DNA of 7,389 nucleotides from SBAX01 sp964646605 (GTDB taxonomy: Bacteria > Planctomycetota > Phycisphaerae > UBA1845). The stretch covers positions 1 through 7,389 of the forward strand of contig CAZYEX010000157.1 in NCBI GenBank assembly GCA_964646605.1, read 5' to 3'. Below the pieces are notes generated by a model. The model had not been told where the DNA came from and searched no databases. It worked only from the letters and a program-made list of their open reading frames with translations. This document shows positions 1-6,142 of the stretch, one piece after another (the stretch's first letter is position 1; each line of letters begins with the position of its first letter). Made by a program: the position numbers and the translations under genes.

Positions 1-2
1 GG

Positions 3-710
3 GCGGCTTCCAAACCGGACCGGATCGTCGTACTCGGAGGCGATGGAACGCTCATTGGGATTGCCCGTTCAATGGGCGAACACCAGGTCCCGTTGATTGG
101 GGTGAATGTGGGAAAACTTGGTTTCCTGGCCGAGTTCTCGCTCGATGAACTCAAACGCCACTTCGATCGGGCGATGGCCGACGATTCCCTCATCAGCCGG
201 CGGATGGTTTTGCAGGTCACCATCCTCCGCGATGGGGCCGTGGAAAACAGCGGCCTGGCGATCAATGACTGCGTGATCCAGGCCGGTCCGCCGTTTCGCA
301 TGGTGCACATGGGCATCGCCATCGACGGCGAGCACCTGAGCAGGGTGGCGGGCGACGGGTTGATTCTCTGCACGCCCAGCGGTTCGACGGCCCACAACCT
401 CTCCGCCGGCGGTCCCATCATGCAGGGAGACATGGATGCCATAATCATGACACCGATGAATCCCCATTCGCTGACCCACAAACCGCTGGTGGTGGATCGC
501 CGATCGACGATCGAGATCGACGCGGCGAGCGTCAACGAGGGGACCACGGCCATCATCGACGGACAGGTCTCCTTCGCCCTGCGTCCCGGCGATCGGGTCA
601 CCGTGCGACGATTTCGTAGCGACTTCCTCCTGGTCCGCAATCCGCAGTACTCCAGGTGGCATCAACTTGTCGCCAAGCTGCACTGGGGTCAGCCGCCGAC
701 CTACGAGTAA
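3..710 (+). CDS. nadK: NAD kinase (ATP-NAD kinase), 5' end cut by window edge
   Basis: This enzyme phosphorylates NAD to NADP in the cytoplasm and is the source of the NADP pool. The open frame runs into the window from the left; 235 residues are visible, so roughly 50-70 N-terminal residues of a usual 280-300 residue protein are missing. The diagnostic GGDGT motif is at visible residues 12-16 (bases 36-50). An N-D pair (residues 88-89) stands where many homologues have N-E. The conserved core DGLILCTPSGSTAH continues into SAGGP (residues 118-138), as in family members. It ends in the typical C-terminal LHWG tail. The internal ATG at 72 lies after GGDGT, so it cannot be the true start. The last 57 bases (654-710) have a diverged second copy at 2380-2436, suggesting that the present 3' end was replaced by recombination. 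Identification is firm; the upstream start is not visible. Confidence 0.95.
   Translation, partial: AASKPDRIVVLGGDGTLIGIARSMGEHQVPLIGVNVGKLGFLAEFSLDELKRHFDRAMADDSLISRRMVLQVTILRDGAVENSGLAINDCVIQAGPPFRMVHMGIAIDGEHLSRVAGDGLILCTPSGSTAHNLSAGGPIMQGDMDAIIMTPMNPHSLTHKPLVVDRRSTIEIDAASVNEGTTAIIDGQVSFALRPGDRVTVRRFRSDFLLVRNPQYSRWHQLVAKLHWGQPPTYE
654..710 (+). repeat. Copy A of a duplicated NAD kinase gene end
   Basis: These 57 bases encode the last 18 residues and stop codon of the intact NAD kinase. Codon by codon they match 2380-2436 with 46 of 57 bases identical (hand count). Similarity stops abruptly before the AGG/AAG codon and immediately after TAA. With copy B it brackets the three-gene cassette as a direct repeat 1726 bases apart. 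It may be the tail brought in with the cassette. Confidence 0.8.
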
Positions 711-762
711 GAGTAGCGGAAGGACCATCCGGGTGCCGAATGCAGACGCCAGGGCGAAAGCA

Positions 763-781
763 CCCGTCGGGGGCCGACGGG
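763..781. other. Perfect 8-bp hairpin downstream of nadK
   Basis: CCCGTCGG, a GGG loop and CCGACGGG form an uninterrupted 8-bp GC-rich stem 53 bases after the nadK stop codon. No T-run follows, so it is not a classical intrinsic terminator. It could stabilise the mRNA 3' end, assist factor-dependent termination, or mark a cassette-internal site. Apart from this hairpin and the promoter at 814-842, I see nothing in 711-908. Confidence 0.4.
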
Positions 782-813
782 AATCCAGAGAGTGAGACCC
801 CGGTTGCGGCGCG

Positions 814-842
814 TTGATTTTTCGACGATGGCAGGCTACGAT
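814..842 (+). promoter_or_regulatory. Sigma70-type promoter candidate for the three-gene cassette
   Basis: TTGATT (814-819) and TACGAT (837-842) are separated by 17 bases, each matching 4 of 6 consensus positions. It lies 66 bases before the first cassette ATG and inside the segment bracketed by the duplicated nadK tail, so the cassette would carry its own promoter. In high-GC DNA a match of this quality is suggestive, not proof. Confidence 0.4.
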
Positions 843-908
843 CGGGGCTAAGTGTCGAAGAACGAAAGGTTCCGTACCTAGGGGGCGCCTGAACGCAAGG
901 CGAGGCTC

Positions 909-1262
909 ATGCAACCGGAAACCGATAGCGAACGCATGGAGTTTCATTATATCAAGTCGGCCAACTTCCGCGTGATCCACGTTGATGGTGTCCACGGCGG
1001 CGTTTCTCCCAGGCAGAAAATCCAAATGGCGATCTTCAGTGAACGCAGCCCGATCCCCCAGAGGACGTCGCATCGGGTTGTTAAAGAGGGCCACGGTTTC
1101 AAACTTCTTGAGGAGATCCCTGACTCTAGGGTTTCGAGATCAGGGGTCATTCGTGAAGTTGAAGCTGAGCTGCTGATGGACCTCGAGACCGCGGAGGCGC
1201 TCCGTACGTGGCTCGAGGAGCGGATTCAGCTCGCCAAAACGCTGAGAGAACCACATGCCTGA
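909..1262 (+). CDS. Conserved hypothetical protein, first gene of three-gene cassette
   Basis: The 117-residue product has no function I can name. It has no signal peptide or membrane segment and looks like a small soluble cytoplasmic protein. Its most distinctive part is FRVIHVDGVHGG (residues 20-31), followed by SPRQKIQMAIFSER (33-46), a beta-rich stretch. A C-terminal helix (residues 84-108) is rich in Glu, Leu and Arg. The order, a beta-rich N-terminal half followed by a sequence like LETAEALRTWLEERI, faintly recalls small DUF3467-type proteins, but I cannot confirm membership. The ATG at 909 is preceded by AAGG at 897-900 (8-base gap) and GAGG at 902-905 (too close); the next ATG at 936 has no ribosome site. 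Its end overlaps the next gene by 8 bases (ATGCCTGA), so translation is probably coupled. Confidence 0.75.
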   Translation: MQPETDSERMEFHYIKSANFRVIHVDGVHGGVSPRQKIQMAIFSERSPIPQRTSHRVVKEGHGFKLLEEIPDSRVSRSGVIREVEAELLMDLETAEALRTWLEERIQLAKTLREPHA

Positions 1263-1842
1263 GGGTTCGACCTTCGAGGTCCTCGGGGAGCAGGGGACGG
1301 AATCGTCCGTGCGAACGCGGACCTACGCGGACGCGAGTCACCACTGCGCCAGCATGCCTTGTTTAGTGATCCTCGAGTCGCAGGTTGCCCACGACCAGGC
1401 CGAGGTCGGGTGGTTTGATTTCGAAGGAACTGGCGTGTATCGGGTCGCGGAAGAGCGCGTCCGAGCCCTGGAAGCGGGCTCAAGGCAACCCGTTGCGACT
1501 TGGGGCTCAGTTCTCGCCCGTCTACGATGCATCGAAGACGATTGGGACGGCAACGGCGCACCAGTTCCAAACGAGACGGCCATCACCAACGCCGAACGGG
1601 TAGTCGAATCCATTCTTGAGTTTGAGCGCGATCCTGACCGTGTCGTGCAGACCGTTGAAGGCGGGGTCGAGGTGTACCTCAAACGTGGCAACCGGTACGG
1701 GTCGATTGAGTGCCTGAACAACGGCGCGATCGTTGCTGGGGCGTCGGACCGACGAGGGCTTGTCCAGACCTGGCCTTCGGTTTCCGATGACCGTGAAATC
1801 GGACCGTTGATTCGCGAACTCCTGGAGTTCGTGGATGCATGA
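1255..1842 (+). CDS. Conserved hypothetical protein with a WDGNGA motif, second cassette gene
   Basis: The 195-residue soluble product is of unknown function. A WDGNGAPVP motif (residues 97-105) is followed by an acidic helix (about 108-125). Then comes a beta-type segment PDRVVQTVEGGVEVYLKRGN (127-146) with YGSIECLNNGAIVAG after it. The order W-D-G-x-G-A-x-P, helix, then a dGG-v strand followed by an i-E strand is one I recognise from many small uncharacterised bacterial proteins, usually beside other unknown small genes. The first 60 residues contain no recognisable domain. No good Shine-Dalgarno precedes the ATG at 1255, consistent with coupled translation from the preceding gene, whose stop lies inside this start (ATGCCTGA). 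Its own stop overlaps the third gene in the same way (ATGCATGA). Confidence 0.75.
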   Translation: MPEGSTFEVLGEQGTESSVRTRTYADASHHCASMPCLVILESQVAHDQAEVGWFDFEGTGVYRVAEERVRALEAGSRQPVATWGSVLARLRCIEDDWDGNGAPVPNETAITNAERVVESILEFERDPDRVVQTVEGGVEVYLKRGNRYGSIECLNNGAIVAGASDRRGLVQTWPSVSDDREIGPLIRELLEFVDA

Positions 1843-2305
1843 GCCGCCGGCGGGCATGCGCCGCAACGGGCGTCCGGTCGACCCGACTTTTGAGCCCGGG
1901 GAGAAATTGTATCTCCGCGTCATTGGAGAGCACATCGACGGTAGTAACGTACTTGTTGGAGCCATACGCCTCCCGTCACAGTCCGTGAACCGCGAAAAGT
2001 ACTCTCATCGACCTGAATGGGTCCTCTATCCCAAATTCTTTGATTGGGGGATCGCTGTGTTTCTGCGACAGAACGTGCCCGACGAGATCTTGAGTCCTGG
2101 GAACGTCGGATACCGTTTTATGGTTGAGCACGTCCCCGAAGAACAGAACTACCCCCATTCGGAGGTTCGTGCCTATAAGAGCGACAACACGATGTTCAAC
2201 GAGAAACTGACGATCAACGACCAAGTGAAGAAGAAGTTCAGGATGCGTCTTGCGGAGACGATGCGAGTACTGTTGGGTGCAGGGCAGGCAGAGCGACCAA
2301 TGTAA
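1835..2305 (+). CDS. Conserved hypothetical protein, third cassette gene
   Basis: The 156-residue soluble protein is of unknown function. Two strong signature-like blocks are visible: QSVNREKYS followed by PEWVL (residues 49-64), and HVPEEQNYPHSEVRAY (99-114). A basic KKKFRMRLAETMRVLL helix (132-147) lies near the C terminus. The blocks are rich in Asn, Glu, His and Tyr, which would suit a binding or catalytic surface, but no known active-site pattern is recognised. The gene starts inside the end of the previous one (8-base overlap). A hand count over 1921-2220 gives about 52% GC against about 64% in nadK, pointing to a different origin from its neighbours. It is the last gene of the cassette; 74 bases with no recognised feature separate it from the copied nadK tail. 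Confidence 0.75.
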   Translation: MHEPPAGMRRNGRPVDPTFEPGEKLYLRVIGEHIDGSNVLVGAIRLPSQSVNREKYSHRPEWVLYPKFFDWGIAVFLRQNVPDEILSPGNVGYRFMVEHVPEEQNYPHSEVRAYKSDNTMFNEKLTINDQVKKKFRMRLAETMRVLLGAGQAERPM

Positions 2306-2379
2306 CGCCGCCGGCTGGGGGATCGTCGAACCACGGGCGGACGGGATATGTGGAATACAGTGGATTCGTCGCCGTTCTG

Positions 2380-2436
2380 AAGTGGCACCAACTAGTGGCG
2401 CAGCTGCACTGGGGGCAGTCGCCGATTTACGAATAA
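2380..2436 (+). pseudogene. Displaced 3' end of a NAD kinase gene (copy B)
   Basis: In frame, these bases encode KWHQLVAQLHWGQSPIYE and TAA, against RWHQLVAKLHWGQPPTYE and TAA at the real nadK end. Fourteen of 18 residues agree. Of the 11 base differences, six are silent third-position changes and five (in four codons) change a residue. This pattern fits divergence as a working coding sequence in a related genome better than neutral decay. No nadK-like sequence precedes it: upstream in frame the residues are unrelated and no ribosome site is present, so it is an orphan gene end. The simplest reading is that it is the original tail, cut off when the cassette entered. The alternative is a relic of a deleted second nadK. 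Confidence 0.8.
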
Positions 2437-2562
2437 CCGGCGTTGCCGACGCCTTTCAACACGCACGACCCGAACTCGACCGGGATCGACTCCCGCGACG
2501 ATCCGACGTTCCATCGGCGGACCGCTGCGTCGAGCGGTTCGTTGGCGAACGTTCTGCGCCGT

Positions 2563-2922
2563 TCAACGGCCGGATAGGGTCGGTTCCGCGCCCGTCGCAG
2601 GTTCGTCCATCGTGCGCTGAATCGCCGACTTGAGGAAAGTCATCTTGGTGTTGGTCGTCTCATCGACCTTGAGGATCACTTCGTTGTCGCGTACGGACAT
2701 GACCGTCCCGATGATGCCGCCGATGGTGAGGACGCGGTCGTTCTTGGTCAGCTTGGCGTGCATCTCCTCGCGCTGCCGTTTTTCCCGTTTCCGCTGACTG
2801 CGGGAGCTGAGGATCATGAAGGCCAGCAGGCCCAAGGCCAGGGCGAAAGGAAACAAGGACATGGCCCCCGCCCCACCGCTGGGCGGGGTCTGCTGCGCTA
2901 CCAGAAGGGTCAAACGTTCCAT
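2563..2922 (-). CDS. yajC: Preprotein translocase accessory subunit YajC
   Basis: This small inner-membrane protein associates with SecDF and supports Sec-dependent protein export. The 119-residue product has a short N-terminal stretch, one membrane segment (about residues 22-39), a strongly basic cytoplasmic boundary (RSQRKREKRQREE, 41-53), and the family hallmark NDRVLTIGGIIGTV (61-74), followed by the beta domain EVILKVDE and a terminal SAIQ block (99-102). The ATG (bases 2922-2920) follows a strong GAGGAG site (complement of 2928-2933) with a 5-base gap, located inside the end of tgt. The reading frames overlap tgt by 13 bases, so the two are co-transcribed and probably translationally coupled. 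The usual downstream partner secD is not next; the convergent nadK unit is. Confidence 0.95.
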   Translation of the reverse strand: MERLTLLVAQQTPPSGGAGAMSLFPFALALGLLAFMILSSRSQRKREKRQREEMHAKLTKNDRVLTIGGIIGTVMSVRDNEVILKVDETTNTKMTFLKSAIQRTMDEPATGAEPTLSGR

Positions 2923-4052
2923 GAAATCTCCTCGGTTCGCCGCGAAAGAGGCGCGGGCAGCGTCACGATCGGGAACTCCTCGGCGATCGTCGCCAGCCTT
3001 TGCTCACGGATCAATTCGCGGATCCTGTTCATCAATCGCTGGTAAAACCGCAGATTATGGATCGAGGTCAGCGTCGGCCCCAGCATTTCGCCGGCGTTGA
3101 ACAAGTGACGAATGTACCCGCGGCAGAAACCACGGCAAGTCTCGCAGTCGCAACCAGGTTCCAAGGGCCCGTCGTCCAGACGATGGACCTCGTTCCGCAT
3201 CCTCAGCGGACCGGCGGCCGTGAAGGCGTAACCGTTTCGGCCGTTGCGGGTCGGCAGGACGCAGTCGAACAGATCGACACCGGCGCCGACCGCAGCCACG
3301 ATGTCCGCTGGCATCCCCACGCCCATCAGGTACCGAGGGCGGTCGGCGGGGAGGCACTCGGTAATATGGGGAAGGACGCCCACCATTTCCTCGTGTGTTT
3401 CGCCGACGGAGAGGCCCCCGATCGCGTAGCCGTCGAAGCCCATGGCGGTCAGGCTCTCCGCGCATTGTCGGCGCAGCTCGACGTCCAACCCGCCCTGAAC
3501 GATCCCGAAAAGGGCCTGATCCGGTCGGCGGTGAGCGTCGCGGCAAAAAGCCGCCCAGCGAAGGCTGCGTCCCACCGCCGCGGTCAGAGCCTCCGCCGTC
3601 GAGGGTAGCGGCGGACATTCATCGAGCACCATGATGATATCCGCGCCCAACTTATTCTGTACCTCGATCGCCCCCCGCGGGTCGAGGTGGACCAAGGCTC
3701 CGTCGATGTGCGAGCGAAACTCCACGCCTTCGTCGCTGACGCGGTTGATCGCCCCCAGCGAGAACACCTGATACCCGCCGCTGTCGGTGAGGATCGGGCC
3801 GTCCCAGCCCATGAAGCGGTGCAACCCGCCCAAGTCGCGCACAACGTCCGGCGACGGGCGCAGAAGGAGGTGATACGTATTGGCCAGGATCATCTCCGCC
3901 CCGACGCCCCGGAGCTGGGCGGGCGTGACCCCCTTCACCGAACCCGCCGTCCCCACGGGCATGAACGCGGGAGTTTGCACGATCCCATGAGGCGTGGTCA
4001 GCGACGCACAACGCGCCCCGCCGTCCGAGGCGGCGATTTCGAAACGCAACAC
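2910..4052 (-). CDS. tgt: tRNA-guanine transglycosylase (queuine tRNA-ribosyltransferase)
   Basis: This enzyme exchanges guanine-34 in GUN-anticodon tRNAs (Asp, Asn, His, Tyr) for the queuosine precursor preQ1. The 380 residues are full length for a bacterial enzyme. By family alignment the general acid/base Asp is in DSGGYQ (D90), a second Asp in DECPP (D144), a GIVQGG loop is at 183-188, and the nucleophile is D263 in LFDCVLPTRNGRNG. The zinc ligands are C301, C303, C306 and H332 in the CDCETC...H arrangement. The start is GTG (bases 4052-4050); GGGAG lies just upstream but very close, so the following TTG codon is an alternative start. No in-frame ATG precedes it sensibly. It is the first gene of a tgt-yajC unit and is divergent from the glycosyltransferase gene. 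Confidence 0.96.
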   Translation of the reverse strand: MLRFEIAASDGGARCASLTTPHGIVQTPAFMPVGTAGSVKGVTPAQLRGVGAEMILANTYHLLLRPSPDVVRDLGGLHRFMGWDGPILTDSGGYQVFSLGAINRVSDEGVEFRSHIDGALVHLDPRGAIEVQNKLGADIIMVLDECPPLPSTAEALTAAVGRSLRWAAFCRDAHRRPDQALFGIVQGGLDVELRRQCAESLTAMGFDGYAIGGLSVGETHEEMVGVLPHITECLPADRPRYLMGVGMPADIVAAVGAGVDLFDCVLPTRNGRNGYAFTAAGPLRMRNEVHRLDDGPLEPGCDCETCRGFCRGYIRHLFNAGEMLGPTLTSIHNLRFYQRLMNRIRELIREQRLATIAEEFPIVTLPAPLSRRTEEISWNV

Positions 4053-4066
4053 GCTCCCATGTTACG

Positions 4067-4079
4067 GGCGGTTCCCGCC
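4067..4079. other. Small hairpin in the divergent intergenic region
   Basis: GGCGG, loop TTC, CCGCC forms a 5-bp stem just upstream of tgt. In the tgt transcript it would sit in the leader, if the start site lies upstream of it. It is too short to call an operator or riboswitch. The rest of 4053-4208 shows no recognisable preQ1 riboswitch or convincing promoter. Confidence 0.2.
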
Positions 4080-4208
4080 TTTCTCAAGCCGGGATACGCA
4101 AAACTTGCTGTACCGGGAGGCGGACCGGACCGAAGTCGGCTATCATGCCTTGGGTTTGCGGGCTCTTGAAGTGCCAAATAGATGGCAGCAAACGAGGAAC
4201 GAACGGCG

Positions 4209-5798
4209 ATGTCCATCACCAAGGACGCCCAGCCCGGCGCGATCGGGAGTTGGGGCGCCCGCGATTTCCGCCCCCGGCATCCCGTCTTCGATCTGATCGC
4301 CGCGGGTTTGGTGGTCGCCTTGCTCGGGGCCGGCGCGTGGGCGAACTATTGGGCCGACGATCGCCGCGACGCCTACGACCTCGTCGAACTCGGCCGCTGC
4401 GTCTACTCCGGCGGGCGGATGTATGTCGATTGCTGGGACAACGCCCCGCCCGGACTCGCCTGGATCAACGCTCTGGGATTCGTGGTCAGCGGCGGAACGC
4501 AGACCGGCGTCTGGGTCCTGCCCGCCGTGGCGGGGTTGCTTTGCATCTTCGTGCTTTGGTTCGCGGTCTCGACGACCCTGGGACCGACGGCGGGACGTCG
4601 GATCGCGGTCCTTTCGGCGCTGGTCACCTCTCTGCGCTGCTATGACGGGTCGTCGATCAGCGCGGAATTTTACGCGTCAATGTTCGGGTTGGCGGCCGGT
4701 GCGGTTTGGATGGTCGGCATCTCTGCCGATCCCTTGCCCCGTCGCATCGGCCTGGGGTTCGTGGCCGGAGGGCTTTGGGCCGCGGCAACCTGCTTTCATC
4801 CCGCAGGCTGCGCGGGATTGCTCGCCGTCTCTGGCGTGACATTTGCGTTGGCATTTGCCCCAGCGCACCGCGGAAAATGGTTGGGCGTTGCGGCCGCCGT
4901 GTGGACCGGTTTCGCCCTGGGGCTCGTCGCCGCGGTGGGAATGCTCTCGCGTCTGCAAACCGTCGATCCCGCATGGGAGGCCGTCGTCACCTCCAACGCC
5001 GAACCGCTCGCGTGGTCCGTACTACGTGCGGTCGCAAGTTCCCTTCCGCGGCTGCGGCTCGACCTGGCGATCCTGCTACTTCCGTTGTGGCTCGCCGCCT
5101 TCGGTGTGGTGGTCACCTTCCTGGTGGGACGAGCGCGAAAGGTATCGCCTGCCGTCGCGGTGGTCGTCGTCGTCTGGTGGGTGATGTCCGCCGTGCTCGT
5201 GCTTTCCGGCCCCGATGGCGGCACGCGCCCTTGGCAAACGTCCTTTCCGCCGACGTTGATCCTCGCCGCGATCGGACTTTTTCATCACGAGGAAATCTTC
5301 CGACAACTGGACAAAGGCTATCGAGGCGCGTTCCTGGTCCTTTCCATGACCGTCGTGTCGCTCCTGGCGAGGCCCATGTTCCAGTCGTGTCGACACGGCA
5401 TCGCCGATTCCTACGCGGTCTACAACCTGAACTCGAACGAGCGCGTCCGCCTGGAAGAGGCCGGTCGGCAACTCGCTGAACTCATTCCCGAGGGCGAGCG
5501 AATGTTCGTGCTGGCCCGCGATCCGGGGCTGTATGTCCACGCCGGTCGAAGACCGGCCAGCCGCTTCACCTACCCCCGGTCCGAACGGCACATGCAAGAG
5601 ATCCTCTTCGAATTGGCCGGCGGCAAGGCCTACGGCATTCTCATGCCCGACACCTTCACCGCCGAGTTCGCGCGCTACTGTGGCGACGAGTGCCGCCGCA
5701 AGCTCGACGAAACCCTCGCTTCGTTCACCCAGCCCCGAACGATCGAATCGTATCGAGTCTTCCTGCGCACCCCCGCGCCCGCCGAACCGCCGCGCTAA
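4209..5798 (+). CDS. Multi-pass membrane glycosyltransferase, GT-C / ArnT-like
   Basis: The product is a predicted inner-membrane enzyme that would transfer a sugar from a polyprenyl-phosphate donor to an envelope acceptor; the acceptor is not identifiable. From the ATG at 4209 it has 529 residues. After a short cytoplasmic tail and the first membrane segment (about 27-46), an outward loop carries an acidic pair DD (50-51) and RDAYDLVE, then YVDCWDNAPPG (72-82), the classic first-loop signature of GT39/ArnT-type GT-C enzymes. A Glu in SAEFYASMFG (E153 region) matches another family position. About ten hydrophobic segments follow, then a soluble C-terminal domain (from about 390) with LARDPGLYVHAGRRP. 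The 4209 start has GAGGA at 4194-4198, 10 bases ahead; an in-frame ATG at 4182 lacks a clear site but would add 9 residues. It appears monocistronic. Exact substrate class is unknown. Confidence 0.8.
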   Translation: MSITKDAQPGAIGSWGARDFRPRHPVFDLIAAGLVVALLGAGAWANYWADDRRDAYDLVELGRCVYSGGRMYVDCWDNAPPGLAWINALGFVVSGGTQTGVWVLPAVAGLLCIFVLWFAVSTTLGPTAGRRIAVLSALVTSLRCYDGSSISAEFYASMFGLAAGAVWMVGISADPLPRRIGLGFVAGGLWAAATCFHPAGCAGLLAVSGVTFALAFAPAHRGKWLGVAAAVWTGFALGLVAAVGMLSRLQTVDPAWEAVVTSNAEPLAWSVLRAVASSLPRLRLDLAILLLPLWLAAFGVVVTFLVGRARKVSPAVAVVVVVWWVMSAVLVLSGPDGGTRPWQTSFPPTLILAAIGLFHHEEIFRQLDKGYRGAFLVLSMTVVSLLARPMFQSCRHGIADSYAVYNLNSNERVRLEEAGRQLAELIPEGERMFVLARDPGLYVHAGRRPASRFTYPRSERHMQEILFELAGGKAYGILMPDTFTAEFARYCGDECRRKLDETLASFTQPRTIESYRVFLRTPAPAEPPR

Positions 5799-5803
5799 GC
5801 GCG
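5791..5803. other. Small palindrome spanning the glycosyltransferase stop codon
   Basis: CGCGC, TAA, GCGCG: the stop codon sits in the loop of a perfect 5-bp stem. No T-run follows, so it is not a recognisable terminator. It may be chance in GC-rich sequence. Confidence 0.25.
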
Positions 5804-5835
5804 CAACCTAGAACCCCTGTCCCTCCGTCGATCCG

Positions 5836-5860
5836 AGCCCGGAGCGCCAGCGACGGGTTA
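5836..5860. repeat. Imperfect palindromic repeat, planctomycete-like
   Basis: The stretch contains CCCGGAGCGCCAGCGACGGG, an imperfect palindrome with matching CCCG/CGGG ends and GC-paired interior steps. I recall similar units scattered between genes in planctomycete genomes, where they yield spurious peptides such as ARSASDG. Here the plus strand indeed reads ARSASDG in one frame. Family assignment is from memory and needs a genome-wide count. Confidence 0.45.
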
Positions 5861-5899
5861 GACCTGAATCTCCGCGTTCGCTTTCCGAACGCCCCGCCC

Positions 5900-5917
5900 C
5901 CCGTTTGACCCCGCCCG
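5900..5917 (+). repeat. 18-base direct repeat, left copy
   Basis: CCCGTTTGACCCCGCCCG matches 6081-6098 at 17 of 18 positions. The two copies lie 181 bases apart and enclose the strongest hairpins of the spacer. Confidence 0.5.
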
Positions 5918-5939
5918 TCCCCCGCGCGTGCCGCCGCCT

Positions 5940-5954
5940 GACCCCGAAGGGGTC
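5940..5954. repeat. GACCCC-GAA-GGGGTC hairpin
   Basis: This is a perfect 6-bp stem with a 3-base GAA loop. It is directly followed by a second hairpin at 5966-5994, and together they look like a composite dispersed repeat rather than a terminator, since no T-run follows. Confidence 0.5.
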
Positions 5955-5965
5955 CGCGAACATAG

Positions 5966-5994
5966 CCGGGGGTAAAGCGCAGCGCCACCCCCGG
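5966..5994. repeat. CCGGGGGT / ACCCCCGG hairpin
   Basis: An 8-bp perfect stem closes a 13-base loop (AAAGCGCAGCGCC), which itself contains GCGC steps. With the preceding GACCCC hairpin it resembles a repeat I associate with planctomycete intergenic spacers. Its function is unknown. Confidence 0.5.
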
Positions 5995-6020
5995 AACTGA
6001 CCGGCCCCAACCAACCCTCC

Positions 6021-6043
6021 CCCTCTCCCTGTCAGGGAGAGGG
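6021..6043. repeat. REP-like palindrome CCCTCTCCCT-GTC-AGGGAGAGGG
   Basis: A perfect 10-bp stem with a 3-base loop is followed by CTGGGGTGAGGGT. This is the widespread intergenic repeat whose translations give spurious PHPSPLP or LTPALSL peptides in many bacterial genomes; on the minus strand here the frame reads DPHPSPLPDRERGRVGWG. Such elements are usually multicopy and non-autonomous, mobilised in some lineages by REP-associated transposases. No transposase gene is present in the window. Confidence 0.75.
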
Positions 6044-6080
6044 CTGGGGTGAGGGTCCCTCGGCGAAACCCGGCCTGCCA

Positions 6081-6098
6081 CCCGCTTGACCCCGCCCG
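6081..6098 (+). repeat. 18-base direct repeat, right copy
   Basis: CCCGCTTGACCCCGCCCG differs from 5900-5917 at one position. It could be a unit boundary of the composite repeat or a footprint of its insertion. Confidence 0.5.
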
Positions 6099-6142
6099 CC
6101 GCCCCGCTGACAATGGCCTCGGTATCGGCATTGCTCGTCCGA

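Noticed and set aside
763..781. Hairpin after nadK as an intrinsic terminator
   Set aside because: The stem is good but no T-run follows on either strand, so I list it only as a hairpin.
69..1094. Long open frame on the minus strand (341 codons) opposite nadK
   Set aside because: It is antisense to a clearly conserved enzyme, is His/Arg/Asp-rich without recognisable motifs, and runs beyond nadK into the next unit; it is a typical high-GC shadow frame.
2250..2633. Plus-strand open frame between the cassette and yajC
   Set aside because: It overlaps the end of the third cassette gene, the nadK tail copy in another frame and the end of yajC; the peptide is Arg/Pro-rich and has no ribosome site.
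4141..4146. TATCAT as a -10 box for the glycosyltransferase gene
   Set aside because: It matches 5 of 6 positions but has no -35-like sequence at 16-18 bases upstream; the nearest TTGCTG is 30 bases away.
4053..4208. preQ1 riboswitch upstream of tgt
   Set aside because: No preQ1-I or II type hairpin with an A-rich tail is visible; tgt acts downstream of preQ1 and is not usually so controlled.
4706..5479. 257-codon plus-strand frame inside the glycosyltransferase gene
   Set aside because: It is an Arg-rich out-of-frame translation of a well-supported membrane protein gene.
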